Positions 41,205 to 50,186 of a stretch of DNA of 64,000 nucleotides are shown here, one piece after another; the first letter of the stretch is position 1; the number at the start of each line of letters is the position of its first letter. A program made the translations under genes and the position numbers. The notes under the pieces are model-generated. The model was not told where the DNA came from. It did no database searches and saw only the letters and a program-made list of their open reading frames with translations. This DNA comes from Actinoplanes subtropicus (GTDB lineage Bacteria; Actinomycetota; Actinomycetes; Mycobacteriales; Micromonosporaceae): positions 186,001-250,000 of the forward strand of contig NZ_JOJL01000020.1 in NCBI RefSeq assembly GCF_000721705.1, read 5' to 3'.

Positions 41205-41951
41205 CTACGCTCGGTCAATTTCCGTCGTCGGCGCCATCACTATGCGCGGCTTCAGATGCGGGTCGAGCCAGCGCAGCATGCTGATCATGCTGGCTTGCGT
41301 GATCGAGACGCAGCCCGCCGTCGATCCCTTGCCGTTGACGTGGAGGAAGATGGCGCTCCCCCGCCCGATCATTGCCGGATCTGTCGTGAAATATTCGTGT
41401 TTTTTCGGGTCCCAGCTCACCGTGGCCGGGGGCGGCCGATTGAAGTCGATCACGGCGACGTACCGATACTGCCGCGGGTAGGCGGCCAGCCGCTCGGCCT
41501 GCCCGATCCGCCAGGTGCGCTGCGGCGCGGCCATCGGCTGGAAGAGGTTGTACGTACGCGGATCCGTCCGGTCGCCGACCCAGTAGTCGTCGCCGTCCAC
41601 CCGCCGGTAGGGCAGCTTGGCGCCGGGATTCGCCGCGAGCCCGAAGGCCTCGGTGATCCGGAACGTGCCGATCGGCGTGGTGCCGGTGTCCTGCACCCGC
41701 TTGGCCGCCCACTGCCAGCCGCCGTAGCCGGTGCGCGCGGCCATCGCCGGGAAGGCCGCCCGCCATCGCCCGTCGTCACCACGCACGAAGGCACGCAGCG
41801 TCGCGTAGCTCGAGCCGGTCGAGCGTCCCGTGACGACGATCGCCTGCCGAGCGTCACCGAGGTGGGCGAGGCGGGTGGGGAACCACGCCGGGTCCCGCGG
41901 CGGCCCGCTCAGGGTCAGCACGATCGCCATTGTCGCCGACACGATCCCCAC
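41205..41951 (-). CDS. L,D-transpeptidase-like (YkuD-fold) protein
   Basis: 248 residues from a GTG at 41951. The YkuD signature is in the last third: FLHVNGKGSTAGCVSI, with catalytic His in LHV and Cys near residue 214 in the S-x-x-G-C context. The preceding TGTTPIGTFRI and DYWVGDRTDPRTYN match the family's upstream strands. It should form or cleave 3-3 peptidoglycan crosslinks or attach proteins. The N-terminus is a weak signal or short anchor (SATMAIVLTLSGPP). No PG-binding or Ig-like domain is attached. Only 20 bases separate it from the kinase gene upstream, suggesting joint transcription. Confidence 0.85.
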   Translation of the reverse strand: MGIVSATMAIVLTLSGPPRDPAWFPTRLAHLGDARQAIVVTGRSTGSSYATLRAFVRGDDGRWRAAFPAMAARTGYGGWQWAAKRVQDTGTTPIGTFRITEAFGLAANPGAKLPYRRVDGDDYWVGDRTDPRTYNLFQPMAAPQRTWRIGQAERLAAYPRQYRYVAVIDFNRPPPATVSWDPKKHEYFTTDPAMIGRGSAIFLHVNGKGSTAGCVSITQASMISMLRWLDPHLKPRIVMAPTTEIDRA

Positions 41952-41971
41952 GCCGGCTCACGCTACGGCGA

Positions 41972-43969
41972 TCACCAGGCGAAGACGGCGCCTTTCGTCG
42001 TGCTCGCCACCGTCTGGCCGCCGCGCACGTAGCGGAACGACATGGCCACGACGTACTTGTGCCCCTTTGCCGGATTCGCCCCGGCCGGGCCGCATCCCTG
42101 CGTGTCCGCGTCGCCGCCGAACAGCAGGCCGGTGCAGGTCCTCGGCCCGGCCACGGTCCTCCCGTTGCCGGCGTCCTGCAGCGCCACGGTGATGCTCCCG
42201 GTCCCGCCGCCGGGCGCGGTCAGCGAGGCCTGGTACTGGATGTCGCGGCCGAGCATCTGGCAGGGCTTGGGCGCGACCGGCAGCCTCGAGACGAAGTCGA
42301 ACGCGATGCTCTGCGTGCACTGCCACGGCCCATAGGGCTTGGCTTCCGGTTGCGGTGACCGCGTCGTGGTCACCCTGGGTGCTTGCGATTTTGCCGGTAC
42401 GCGCGGGGAAGTCACCAACCGCGCGACGTCCGTCGGCGCCAGTCGCGGCGGCGCGGCGCTCTTCGCGGCGGCGGCCCGTCGTGGCCCGTCGCCGCGCGTC
42501 GTCTCCCGGAATTGCCGCTCGGACGCGGTCGGCACCGCCACGATCGGGTGGGCGCCCGGGTCGGCGATGGCCTTGCCGTTGCCCCGGTAATGCCAGCCCG
42601 TGGCCGCGACGGCGGCGGCCAGCATCGCGCCCGCGATGACCGTCGTGGTGGTCGCCCCGGGCCGGGCCCAGCGCCGGCGTGGGGCAGCGTTGGCGGGCTC
42701 GCCGTGCCGCGGCAGGGGCAGCAGGCGCACGGCCTCCGGATCGTTCCCGCCCGCGTCCGGCGTCTTCCCTCCGTTGCTCATGGCGGCCTCTGCCCCGGTC
42801 CCCCGGCGGTTGTTGTCGTGCCCGCGCTCGGTGGTCGGCCGCCGCCCGCCGGCGGGAGCCATCGATCCGCCCTGCGCCGATCGGCCCTGCACCGGCACTC
42901 CCCGGATCGGCCCGGCGGATCCTCCACGTTCCCGCCGGGCCAGGTCCAGGCTCCCGCCGTCCGCGCGCTGGCCATTCACGCCCGGGCCGCCCACGCCCCG
43001 GTCTGCCACGTCCAGGTCGGCCAAGTCCGACTTATCCGGATCTATGGCGCTCGCACCTATGGTCGACGGCCGAGCCAGCGCCGGCACGTCGACGAACTTC
43101 CGGGCCGCGTCGGACAATTCGCCCACCATCTCGGCCGCCGTCGGGCGCAGGCGCGGCTTGGTGGCCATGCACTGGGTGATCAGGTCCCAGATACCGTCGG
43201 GGACGCCGCGCCGGCGCTCCGGGTTGCCCTCCATGTGCCGGCGCATCAGGTCGGGGATCGAGTCGCTGTCATACGGCGGGCGCCCGCTGACCAGCTCGTA
43301 CAGCAGGACGCCCAGCGCGTACACGTCGGTCGCCGCGCTCGCGGTGACCCCGTGGAACGCCTCGGGGGCCATGTAGTGCGGCGTCCCGACGACCGCGTTC
43401 GGCGTGGTCATGCTGGGCGTGTTGAGGATCCGCGCGATGCCGAAGTCGGTGAGCCGGGTGTCCAGCCGCCCGCCCTCGACCCGCAGCAGGACGTTGTCCG
43501 GCTTGAGGTCGCGGTGGATCACCCCTAGCTCGTGCGCCTCGGCGAGCGCGGCGGCCACCTGCGCCGCGAGCCGCGCCGCTTCCCCGGCCGGCACGGTGTG
43601 GTACTCGCGCAGGTGATCGCGCAGGCTACCGCCGTCGACGAGGTCCATCACCAGCCCGAGCGTCTCGCCGACGCTGAAGAGATCACGCACCCGCACCACG
43701 TTCCGGTGCCGCAACATCAGCAGGATGGTCCGCTCCTGCACGAACCGGGTGACCAGCCGCGGCTGGCGCAGCAGGCTCTCGTGCAGCAGCTTGACGGCGA
43801 CTGGCTCCCCCGATGCCCGATCGACCCCCCGCCACACCGTGCCGGTGGCACCCTGCCCGATCGGATGCTGGAGGACGTACGAGTTCCCCACGCACCGCCC
43901 GCTGAGATCCATGGTCGACGCGCCGTCGGAATCCGCGCGTGCGACGCTGCTCGTGCGATCCTTGGTCAC
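41972..43969 (-). CDS. Receptor-type Ser/Thr protein kinase (PknB-like)
   Basis: 665 residues from a GTG at 43969. The kinase domain (about 28-285) has Gly-loop GQGATGTVW, VAVKLL with the catalytic Lys, HRDLKPDN, DFGIA and GTPHYMAPEA. A long disordered Gly/Arg/Pro juxtamembrane region follows to about 430. One TM helix (about 432-450; TTTVIAGAMLAAAVAATGW) leads to an extracellular Thr/Pro/Arg linker and a C-terminal beta domain with four cysteines (WQCTQSIAF, KPCQMLG, RTCTGLL, QGCGPAG). There are no PASTA repeats, so its ligand is not the usual muropeptide-sensing type. It likely couples envelope state to phosphorylation; the L,D-transpeptidase gene lies immediately downstream. Confidence 0.93.
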   Translation of the reverse strand: MTKDRTSSVARADSDGASTMDLSGRCVGNSYVLQHPIGQGATGTVWRGVDRASGEPVAVKLLHESLLRQPRLVTRFVQERTILLMLRHRNVVRVRDLFSVGETLGLVMDLVDGGSLRDHLREYHTVPAGEAARLAAQVAAALAEAHELGVIHRDLKPDNVLLRVEGGRLDTRLTDFGIARILNTPSMTTPNAVVGTPHYMAPEAFHGVTASAATDVYALGVLLYELVSGRPPYDSDSIPDLMRRHMEGNPERRRGVPDGIWDLITQCMATKPRLRPTAAEMVGELSDAARKFVDVPALARPSTIGASAIDPDKSDLADLDVADRGVGGPGVNGQRADGGSLDLARRERGGSAGPIRGVPVQGRSAQGGSMAPAGGRRPTTERGHDNNRRGTGAEAAMSNGGKTPDAGGNDPEAVRLLPLPRHGEPANAAPRRRWARPGATTTTVIAGAMLAAAVAATGWHYRGNGKAIADPGAHPIVAVPTASERQFRETTRGDGPRRAAAAKSAAPPRLAPTDVARLVTSPRVPAKSQAPRVTTTRSPQPEAKPYGPWQCTQSIAFDFVSRLPVAPKPCQMLGRDIQYQASLTAPGGGTGSITVALQDAGNGRTVAGPRTCTGLLFGGDADTQGCGPAGANPAKGHKYVVAMSFRYVRGGQTVASTTKGAVFAW

Positions 43970-44578
43970 TCAAGCTTCCTTCCGGGCTGCCAGCGATGAC
44001 CCGGAATCCTGCTGTTTGTCCGGATCGCCTGGCAAGCCCGTGCGCCCAAGTTCGCACCTTTGGTAGGAGTCGCCGGATTCGCGTCACCCCCAGCCCCGGC
44101 ACTCGTTCGAGCAGTCAGACCCTCCGAACCGAGCACCCGATCCGCCCACGCCGACTCGCCGCGCCTTCCCCGGCCCACACAGGAACTCGCTGCGGCCGCC
44201 CCGCGAAGAAAGTCGTCCACGTGGCCAGCGCGGGACCCGCAGCACCCGCCCCGCGCGCGAGACTCGCCGCACCCGGCCAGCGCGGGACTCGCCGCACGTG
44301 GCCCGCGCGGAACCTGCCGCGCACCCCTGGCGCCGCGCGCGAGACACGCCGCAGCGCCGGGACGGACTCGCCGCGCGGTTGCGGGCACGGGCAGTGCAGT
44401 GGCGCGAGAGGCGCGCTACGGCCTTCGTCGGCAGGCGGCCGCGCTGCGGCAGCGGCGAAGCCGAGCGCTGCCCGGATCGGCGTGGGAGCCGCCCAGCGTA
44501 CGCGTTGGTGGTCTTTCTGTTCGGTCGGTGAGGTTCACAAAGGGTGCGAATCAGGCCCAGCGAGGTGCGAATAGGGGG
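43970..44578. other. 609-base intergenic region bounded by imperfect inverted repeats
   Basis: No convincing gene. TTCGCACCTTTGGTAGG near 44051 is the imperfect inverse of CACAAAGGGTGCGAAT near 44533, and a further GAGGTGCGAATAGG follows at about 44561. Between them is extremely GC-rich sequence with irregular repeats of gcgGGACTCGCCGCA-like units (about 44220-44390), giving open frames of arginine/alanine-rich nonsense on both strands. It could be a non-autonomous mobile element or a decayed repeat. The promoter of the Ser/Thr kinase must lie near 43980-44050. Confidence 0.4.
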
Positions 44579-46597
44579 CTACTCGGTGGGTTGGGGGCCG
44601 CAGAGGGTGCGGATCGCGCCCAGCAGGGTCGAGCGGGTGAACGGCTTTTCGATCAGCATGCTGTTCTCGTCGAGGTGCAGCTGCGGCCCGAGCGACGCCG
44701 CCGTGTAGCCGGACATATAGAGCACCGGCAGGTCGGGGTGGTGGGTGCGCAGCGCCGCGGCCAGTTCGGGGCCGGTCATCGTGGGCATGACCACGTCGGT
44801 GATCAGCAGGTCGGGATGGGCGCCCGCGGCAACCTGGGTGACCGCCATCAGGGCGTCGGTGGCGACCGTGATGACGTAGCCGGCCGGCTCGATCAGCCGC
44901 TGCACGAGCTGGGCCACCTCGGGCTGGTCCTCGACGATCAGCACGTTGCCGATCACCTGGTTGGCCGCCTGCCGCGCCTCGGCGGGCTGCTTGGTCTCGG
45001 CGGCCGGCAGGTAGAGGTGCACCGTGGTGCCGATCCGCGGCTGCGACTCGATCTCGATGTGCCCGCCGATCCCCTGCACGATGCCAGCCGTGGTGGCCAG
45101 CCCGAGCCCGGCCGCGGTCGGGCGGGTCGTGAAGAACGGCTCGAGCGCGCGCCGCCGCACCTCGTCGGTCATGCCGGTGCCGGTGTCGGTGATCACCAGG
45201 TGGACCAGCCGGCCCTTCGGCGCGCCCTCGGGCGGCTCGCCCTGCTCGTGCACCTCGTTCGACGCGGCGACCCGCAGCATGCCGCCGTGCAGCATCGCGT
45301 CCCGCGCGTTCGCCGCGAGGTTGACCAGCGCCTGCTCCAGCGGCCCCCGCTCGGCGCGCACCGGCCAGACGTCCTGCCCGAACGCCAGGTCGAGCCCGAT
45401 GTGCTCGCCGAGCGTGCGGCTGAACAGCGACTGCACGTCGGTGAGCAGGTCGGGAATCGGGATGATCTCGGGCCGGTTGCCCTCGCTGCGGCCGAACGCG
45501 AGCAGCTGGTGGGTGAGCGTGCGCCCGGTGCCGACCGCCTCGAGGATGTCGTTGGCCAGCCTGTGCTGCGGCGAATCCGGCTCGGCGTGCGAGAGGATCA
45601 TGTCGGCCGAGCCGCCGACGACGGTCAGCAGGTTGTTGAAGTCGTGCGAGATGCCGCCGATCAGCTGGCCGAGGCTGTCGAGCCGGCGCAGGTGATCGAG
45701 CTGCCGCTTGAGCCCGCGCGCGTCGATGTGGTCGGTGGTGTCGGTGACCATGCAGACCACGCCGGTGAACTGGCCCTGGTCGTTCATCAGCGGCATCATG
45801 CTCATCCGCACGCTGCGCCGGGAGCCGTCGGCCCGCATCAGCCGGGTCGCGCCGACCGTGGAGCGGCCGGCCTGGCACTCGGCGAGCCGCCGGGTCAGCT
45901 CCTTCTGCCCCTGATCGTCGAGGAATCCGCGCAGCGACACCCCCACGAGCTGGTGCCGCGGCATGCCGAGCACCACGCCGATCGGCTCGTTGGCGTAGGT
46001 GGCCACGCCGTCCGGGTCGAGCTGCAGCACCCCCTCGGGGATGGTCTCGAGCACCCGGCGGTACCGCTCCTCGCTCGCCCTCAGCCGCTCCAGCGCGCGG
46101 GCGCTCGAACAGGCCAGCGCCAGCTCGCCGGCGATGTCCCGGGCGAGCTCGACCTCGGCGGTCGAGTAGAACGAGCCCGGCGCCTCCCGGGTGAGCACGA
46201 GATACCCCGCATACATGTTGTCGACGATCACCGGGCAGAGCACGGCCGCGTGCACCTGGTGCTCCTCGCCGGCCAGCGGCTCGACGCCGTCGCCGGCCAG
46301 CACGATCGGCCGCCGGCTGGCGGCCAGCGCCGTGGAGAAGTCGTCGTCGGGCAGCTGGCCGACGTGGTCGAGCACCCGGCCGAGCGACGCCGAGCGTTCG
46401 TCGTCGACGTGTTTGTAGGTGATCGCTTCGTACCGGCCGTCGTCTCGCAACAGCTGCACGCCCGCGCCGTCCCCGATCATGTCGGCCGCCGCACGAGCCG
46501 CCGTGGAACGCACCTCCTCGGCGTTGTCGACGACCCGGCTGAGTGCCAGGGCGAGATCGGCGAGCGCGTACCGGAGGGGGTAAGCCATGACACCCAT
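44579..46597 (-). CDS. Hybrid sensor histidine kinase (GAF-PAS-HisKA-HATPase-REC)
   Basis: 672 residues, no membrane helix. GAF domain (about 15-185) sharing DDGRYEAITYKHVDDERSAS, PAS domain (about 190-310; RYRRVLETIPEGVLQLDPDG), HisKA with ISHDFNNLLTVVGGSADMIL (His near 330), HATPase (ALVNLAANARDAM, TDTGTGMTDE, GLGLATTAGIV) and a C-terminal receiver (VLIVEDQPEV, phospho-acceptor Asp in LLITDVVMPT, YMSGYTA, KPFT). The layout is typical of cytoplasmic hybrid kinases sensing small molecules or redox state. No cognate regulator lies beside it. The ATG at 46588 is an alternative start. Confidence 0.93.
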   Translation of the reverse strand: MGVMAYPLRYALADLALALSRVVDNAEEVRSTAARAAADMIGDGAGVQLLRDDGRYEAITYKHVDDERSASLGRVLDHVGQLPDDDFSTALAASRRPIVLAGDGVEPLAGEEHQVHAAVLCPVIVDNMYAGYLVLTREAPGSFYSTAEVELARDIAGELALACSSARALERLRASEERYRRVLETIPEGVLQLDPDGVATYANEPIGVVLGMPRHQLVGVSLRGFLDDQGQKELTRRLAECQAGRSTVGATRLMRADGSRRSVRMSMMPLMNDQGQFTGVVCMVTDTTDHIDARGLKRQLDHLRRLDSLGQLIGGISHDFNNLLTVVGGSADMILSHAEPDSPQHRLANDILEAVGTGRTLTHQLLAFGRSEGNRPEIIPIPDLLTDVQSLFSRTLGEHIGLDLAFGQDVWPVRAERGPLEQALVNLAANARDAMLHGGMLRVAASNEVHEQGEPPEGAPKGRLVHLVITDTGTGMTDEVRRRALEPFFTTRPTAAGLGLATTAGIVQGIGGHIEIESQPRIGTTVHLYLPAAETKQPAEARQAANQVIGNVLIVEDQPEVAQLVQRLIEPAGYVITVATDALMAVTQVAAGAHPDLLITDVVMPTMTGPELAAALRTHHPDLPVLYMSGYTAASLGPQLHLDENSMLIEKPFTRSTLLGAIRTLCGPQPTE

Positions 46598-46658
46598 GTC
46601 GACATGATCCGTGTCGGGTGGGGTGCGTGCGGCCAGTTCGCCAGCATTGCAACCATCG

Positions 46659-47396
46659 TCAGACGATCGCGCGGTAGTGAGTGGTCAGCCGGCGCTCGTC
46701 GTCGAGCAGATGAAACGCGATCATCGGCGGCTGCCGGAGATCGATCAGCTCCTCCGTCTCGAACGGCAGCGTCGACATGGAGACCACGCCGGGGGCGGCC
46801 ACCAGCGGACGCCCGGCGAAGGTGCTGACGGCCGCGGTGTGCGCATGCCCGCAGAGCAGCGCCACCACCTGCGGATGCCGCTCCACGACGGCGGCCAGCC
46901 GCTCGGCGCCGAACTGCCGGATGCCGTCGACGAAGGGCATGCCGAGCGTGACCGGCGGGTGATGGAAGCAGACCAGCGCGGGCAGCTCGGCCCGGGCCGC
47001 GAGCGTCACCCCCAGCCACTCGAGGGTCTCGTCGGCCAGCAGCCCGTCGTTGCGACCCGGGATGCTGGAGTCGCACATCAAGATCAAAACCCCGGCGATC
47101 TCGTACGCCCGATTGACCGGCCCCTCCTGCGGCTCCTCGCCGAGCAACGCCTTGCGGTAGGGCCCGCGGTCGTCGTGATTTCCCGGGCAGTACAGCACGG
47201 GCGAGGAGAGCGGGACCAGGCCACGAAACCGTTCATACTCCGCCTCGGCGCCATGGTCGGCGAGGTCGCCGGTGACGATCACCGCGTCGGGCGGGGACGG
47301 CAGCCCGGCGAGATATCGGAAGACCCGGCCGGTGCGCTCGGCGCTCCGCTCACCCGCGTCGACGTGGACATCGCTGACATGCGCAATCAAGACCAT
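46659..47396 (-). CDS. Calcineurin-like metallophosphoesterase (CpdA-like)
   Basis: 245 residues. All metal-binding blocks are present in order: HVSDVHVD (residues 5-12), VTGDLADHG, CPGNHDDR, CFHHPPV and LLCGHAHTA. Length and order match the class III phosphodiesterase family of CpdA, which hydrolyses 3',5'-cAMP, but related enzymes accept other phosphodiesters. It is cytoplasmic (no signal). The gene stands alone between the hybrid kinase and sirtuin genes, all on the same strand. Confidence 0.9.
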   Translation of the reverse strand: MVLIAHVSDVHVDAGERSAERTGRVFRYLAGLPSPPDAVIVTGDLADHGAEAEYERFRGLVPLSSPVLYCPGNHDDRGPYRKALLGEEPQEGPVNRAYEIAGVLILMCDSSIPGRNDGLLADETLEWLGVTLAARAELPALVCFHHPPVTLGMPFVDGIRQFGAERLAAVVERHPQVVALLCGHAHTAAVSTFAGRPLVAAPGVVSMSTLPFETEELIDLRQPPMIAFHLLDDERRLTTHYRAIV

Positions 47397-47482
47397 GCGC
47401 CGAAGGTACGCGCGGGCGGGGTCCCGGCTCGACGGCCAAAGGTCGATGGGTGGCGCTCAGAAGTCGACGGGGCCCACCGACT

Positions 47483-47505
47483 TCGGTCGACGAAAAGTCG
47501 ACCGA
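47483..47505 (-). terminator. Hairpin after the sirtuin gene
   Basis: TCGGTCGAC and GTCGACCGA form a perfect 9-bp stem with a 5-base loop, eight bases beyond the sirtuin stop. On the minus strand the loop reads TTTTC. Confidence 0.55.
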
Positions 47506-47512
47506 GGCCGAT

Positions 47513-48295
47513 TCACCGATCGGCCCACGCCCGGGCGACCAGCTCGGGCAGGATTCGCGCCGCGGTCCCCCGCAGGTTGACGTCGGCGACCGCGTCGAGG
47601 GCGGTGGGCTCCGGGTTGATCTGCACCACGGTGGCCCCGGACCGGGCCGCGACATAGGGAATCTCCGCCGCCGGGTAGACGAGGCCCGAGGTGCCCACCG
47701 TGAAGAGGAGGTCGCAGCCGAAGGCGGCCTCGGTGGCGGCGGAGAGCGCATCGGTCGAGAGCTCCTCGCCGAACCAGACGACGCCGGGCCGGACGGGGGC
47801 GCCGCAGGCGGCGCACTGTGGTGGCGGAATGCGGCCGTCGCGCTCACCCTCCGGCCGGGAGGCGGCGTCCGGCGAGGGCGGCAGGGAGGAGAGCGAGACG
47901 GGGCGGGAACACGACGAGCAACGCGGGGTGAAGAGGCTGCCGTGCAGGTGGATGGGGGTGCCGGAGCCGGCCCGCTCGTGGAGGTCGTCGACGTTCTGGG
48001 TGATGACCACCGTGTTGGGGACGTGCGACTCGATGCTGGCCACCGCCCGGTGGCCGGCGTTCGGGTGTACCCGCTCGACCCCGGCGCGGCGCCACTCGTA
48101 CCAGCCCCAGACCAGCGCGGGGTCGGCGGCGAACGCCGCCGGGGTGGCCAGCGTCTTGGGGTCGAAGCGAGCCCACAAACCGGTCAGCGCATCCCGGAAA
48201 GTGGGCACGCCGGACTCGGCGGACATGCCGGCGCCGGTGAAGGCGACGACCCGTTTCGCGTCGCGGAGCAGCTCCGCGGCGTCACGCTCCGGCAT
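47513..48295 (-). CDS. SIR2-family NAD+-dependent protein deacylase (Sirt5-like class III)
   Basis: 260 residues. NAD-binding FTGAGMSAESGVPTFRD, TQNVDDLHERAG and catalytic His118 (LHGS) are intact. Zinc cysteines are at about 126, 129, 161 and 164, with a long insert between the pairs. Tyr66 and Arg69 (WYEWRR) give the YxxR signature of class III sirtuins, which in SIRT5 and CobB read the carboxylate of succinyl-, malonyl- or glutaryl-lysine, so desuccinylation is likely besides deacetylation. GTSGLVYPA and INPEPTAL complete the fold. It removes acyl groups from lysines using NAD+. Confidence 0.93.
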   Translation of the reverse strand: MPERDAAELLRDAKRVVAFTGAGMSAESGVPTFRDALTGLWARFDPKTLATPAAFAADPALVWGWYEWRRAGVERVHPNAGHRAVASIESHVPNTVVITQNVDDLHERAGSGTPIHLHGSLFTPRCSSCSRPVSLSSLPPSPDAASRPEGERDGRIPPPQCAACGAPVRPGVVWFGEELSTDALSAATEAAFGCDLLFTVGTSGLVYPAAEIPYVAARSGATVVQINPEPTALDAVADVNLRGTAARILPELVARAWADR

Positions 48296-48421
48296 CCCCC
48301 GGACCTCCCGGCGTCACGCGTCGCGGCCCCAGCGCCGCGACGGCCCCCGGCATTCTTACCCATCGGCGGCCCCGCGCGCGTCCCCCGGTCACGGGTGGAC
48401 CACCGTGACGGGCCTTTCAGT

Positions 48422-48437
48422 ATTGACAGATGTCAAT
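48422..48437 (+). promoter_or_regulatory. Palindrome upstream of the decayed LPMO gene
   Basis: ATTGACA-N2-TGTCAAT, a near-perfect 16-bp palindrome about 100 bases before the ATG of the LPMO relic. It is probably a former operator, and its TTGACA could also serve as a -35 box. Confidence 0.5.
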
Positions 48438-48535
48438 TCAGAGGGAGGGTCGGCACTTGCCGGGTCACGCGCCGCGCGGAGGTCGAGGGCATCCTCCGCG
48501 GACCTTTCCCTGCCACCGACGGAGTTGTGAGCCTC

Positions 48536-49286
48536 ATGAAAGCCAGGAAAATCCTCGTCGCCGCCCTTGTCACCGTCGTCGCGCCGGCCGGGCCGGCCCA
48601 GGCCACGGCAACGTCATCAGTCCGGCCTCGCGCAACTACGGCTGCTTCCTCCGGTGGGGCGACCACTTCCAGGACCGGCCATGGTCACCGAGGATCCGAT
48701 GTGTTACCAGGCCTGGCAGGCCGACCCGAACGCGATGTGGAACTGGAACGGCCTCTACCGGGAGGGGTAGCCGGCAACCACCAGGGCGTCATCCCGGACG
48801 GGCAGCTGTGCAGCGCCGGGCACACGCAGAGTGGGCGCTACAACGCCATGGACACGATCGGCGACTGGACGGCCACCACGGTCGGCAACACCTTCACGGT
48901 GCAGGTGTTCGACCAGGCGCTGCACGGCGCGGACTACCTCTGGGTGTACGTCACCCCCGGCCACCACGCCCCCGACCACGCCGCCGGCCGCCGGTGACTG
49001 CTCCGCCGGGTAGGCGCTGAGCAGTCAGTGGTCCGGTGGATACCAGGCGGGCGTGACGGTGGCGGCCGGCTCGGCGGCGATCAAGGGCTGGACGGTCAAG
49101 CTCGCCTACCCGGGCGCGCCGGCCGTCCAGCAGACCTGGAACGCGACCGCGAGGGTGAGCGGCACTGTCCTGACGGCCACGAATGTCAGCTACAACGGGG
49201 CGCTGAGCGCGGGCGGGAGCACCACGTTCGGCTTCCTCGGCTCCGGCACGGCAACGACGCCGGCGGTCACCTGCACGGCGACCTGA
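48536..49286 (+). pseudogene. Decayed AA10 lytic polysaccharide monooxygenase with CBM2
   Basis: The pieces of one secreted LPMO are visible in changing frames. A signal peptide from ATG 48536 (MKARKILVAALVTVVAPAGP) is followed, after a one-base loss, by HGNVISPASRNYGCFLRWGD, whose N-terminal His is the copper-brace residue. Another frame gives VTEDPMCYQAWQADPNAMW and ends in TAG at 48768, then the original frame gives VAGNHQGVIPDGQLCSAGHT and LHGADYLWVYVT. The C-terminal third of the catalytic domain is missing. After a further TAG (about 49014) a CBM2 cellulose-binding domain follows (WSGGYQAGVTVAAGSAAIKG, TWNATARVSG) to 49286. At least three frameshifts, a deletion and a stop make it inactive, unless sequencing errors are responsible. 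Confidence 0.85.
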
Positions 49287-49327
49287 CGCGCCTCTGTTCA
49301 TCTCTGTTGCGTACCGGTAAAGTCCTC

Positions 49328-49341
49328 TGGGAGCGCTCCCA
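49328..49341. promoter_or_regulatory. CebR-type operator (TGGGAGCGCTCCCA)
   Basis: A perfect 14-bp palindrome identical to the classical CebR box that represses cellulose and cellobiose genes in Streptomyces and relatives (established knowledge). Here no cellulolytic gene follows; only a 15-codon frame with a GGGAGG-rich start remains before the F420 reductase gene 190 bases on. It may be the surviving promoter of a lost cellulase or LPMO gene. Confidence 0.8.
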
Positions 49342-49531
49342 AGATAGGCCCCCGCAAATGAAGGGAGGCAACCAGGCTGCACTATCGCGTGACACCGGTT
49401 CCTAGAGCCACCATCCGTCCGCTTGGACTGGAGCGGGGGACGGGACGCCCTCCCCGTCCCTCGCTCACCGGGTAACGTGACGTACGACCTCCTCCCGGTC
49501 TGGATCAAACTGCCGGTTGAGGAGGAGAAAC

Positions 49532-50164
49532 ATGCACATCGGGATCATCGGCGCGGGGCATGTCGGGTCGACGCTGGCTCGGTCGTTCGTGGTGGCCGGG
49601 CATGACGTGGCCGTCGCCAACTCCCGGGCGCCCGAGACGCTGCACGATCTGGAGACATCGCTCGGCAGGCACGCCCACGCCATGACCGCCCGCGAGGCGG
49701 CCGACTACGGCGACATGGTCGTGCTGGCCACCCCGTTCGGGCACTACCACGACCTGCCGGCCGGCGGGCTGGATGGCAAGACGATCGTCGACGTGGAGAA
49801 CTATCTGCCCGGCCGGGACGGGCACATCGCGGCGCTCGACGAGGGGTGGACCACCTCCAGCGAGCTGGTTCAGGAGCATCTGCGCGGCGGCCGCGTGGTC
49901 AAGGCCTTCAACGCGATGCGGTGGGACCACCTGCGCGACTACGGGCACGAGGCCGGGGCGCTCGAGCGCTACGGCATCCCGCTCTCGGGCGACGACGCCG
50001 CGGCCAAGCGCGAGGTGGCCGACATCATCGAGCAGCTGGGCTTCGAGCCGGTCAACGCCGGGAGCCTGGCCGAGGGCGGCCGCAAGCACCAGCCGGGCAG
50101 CGACGTCTACGCCGCCGACCTCTGGGCCGAGGAAATGCGCGCCCGGATCGGCGTGACAGCCTGA
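49532..50164 (+). CDS. F420/NADP+ oxidoreductase-like (NAD(P)-binding) protein
   Basis: 210 residues from the ATG at 49532, chosen for its GAGGAGGAGAAAC ribosome site. Rossmann motif IGIIGAGHVGSTLARSF at the N-terminus, then VANSRAPETLHDL (a Ser-Arg pair typical of NADP(H) preference), VVLATPFGHYHDLP, and VVKAFNAMRWDHLRDYG, the signature of the NADPH:F420 reductase-like family. It should interconvert NADPH and reduced F420 or reduce a related substrate, which fits a genome with F420-dependent enzymes (5600). The upstream CebR box may influence it by accident. Confidence 0.85.
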   Translation: MHIGIIGAGHVGSTLARSFVVAGHDVAVANSRAPETLHDLETSLGRHAHAMTAREAADYGDMVVLATPFGHYHDLPAGGLDGKTIVDVENYLPGRDGHIAALDEGWTTSSELVQEHLRGGRVVKAFNAMRWDHLRDYGHEAGALERYGIPLSGDDAAAKREVADIIEQLGFEPVNAGSLAEGGRKHQPGSDVYAADLWAEEMRARIGVTA

Positions 50165-50186
50165 CGAACCACTCACGCAGAATGAA

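Noticed and set aside
44060..46828. 922-codon plus-strand frame across the hybrid kinase
   Set aside because: Shadow frame without protein character; the minus-strand kinase has full domain structure.
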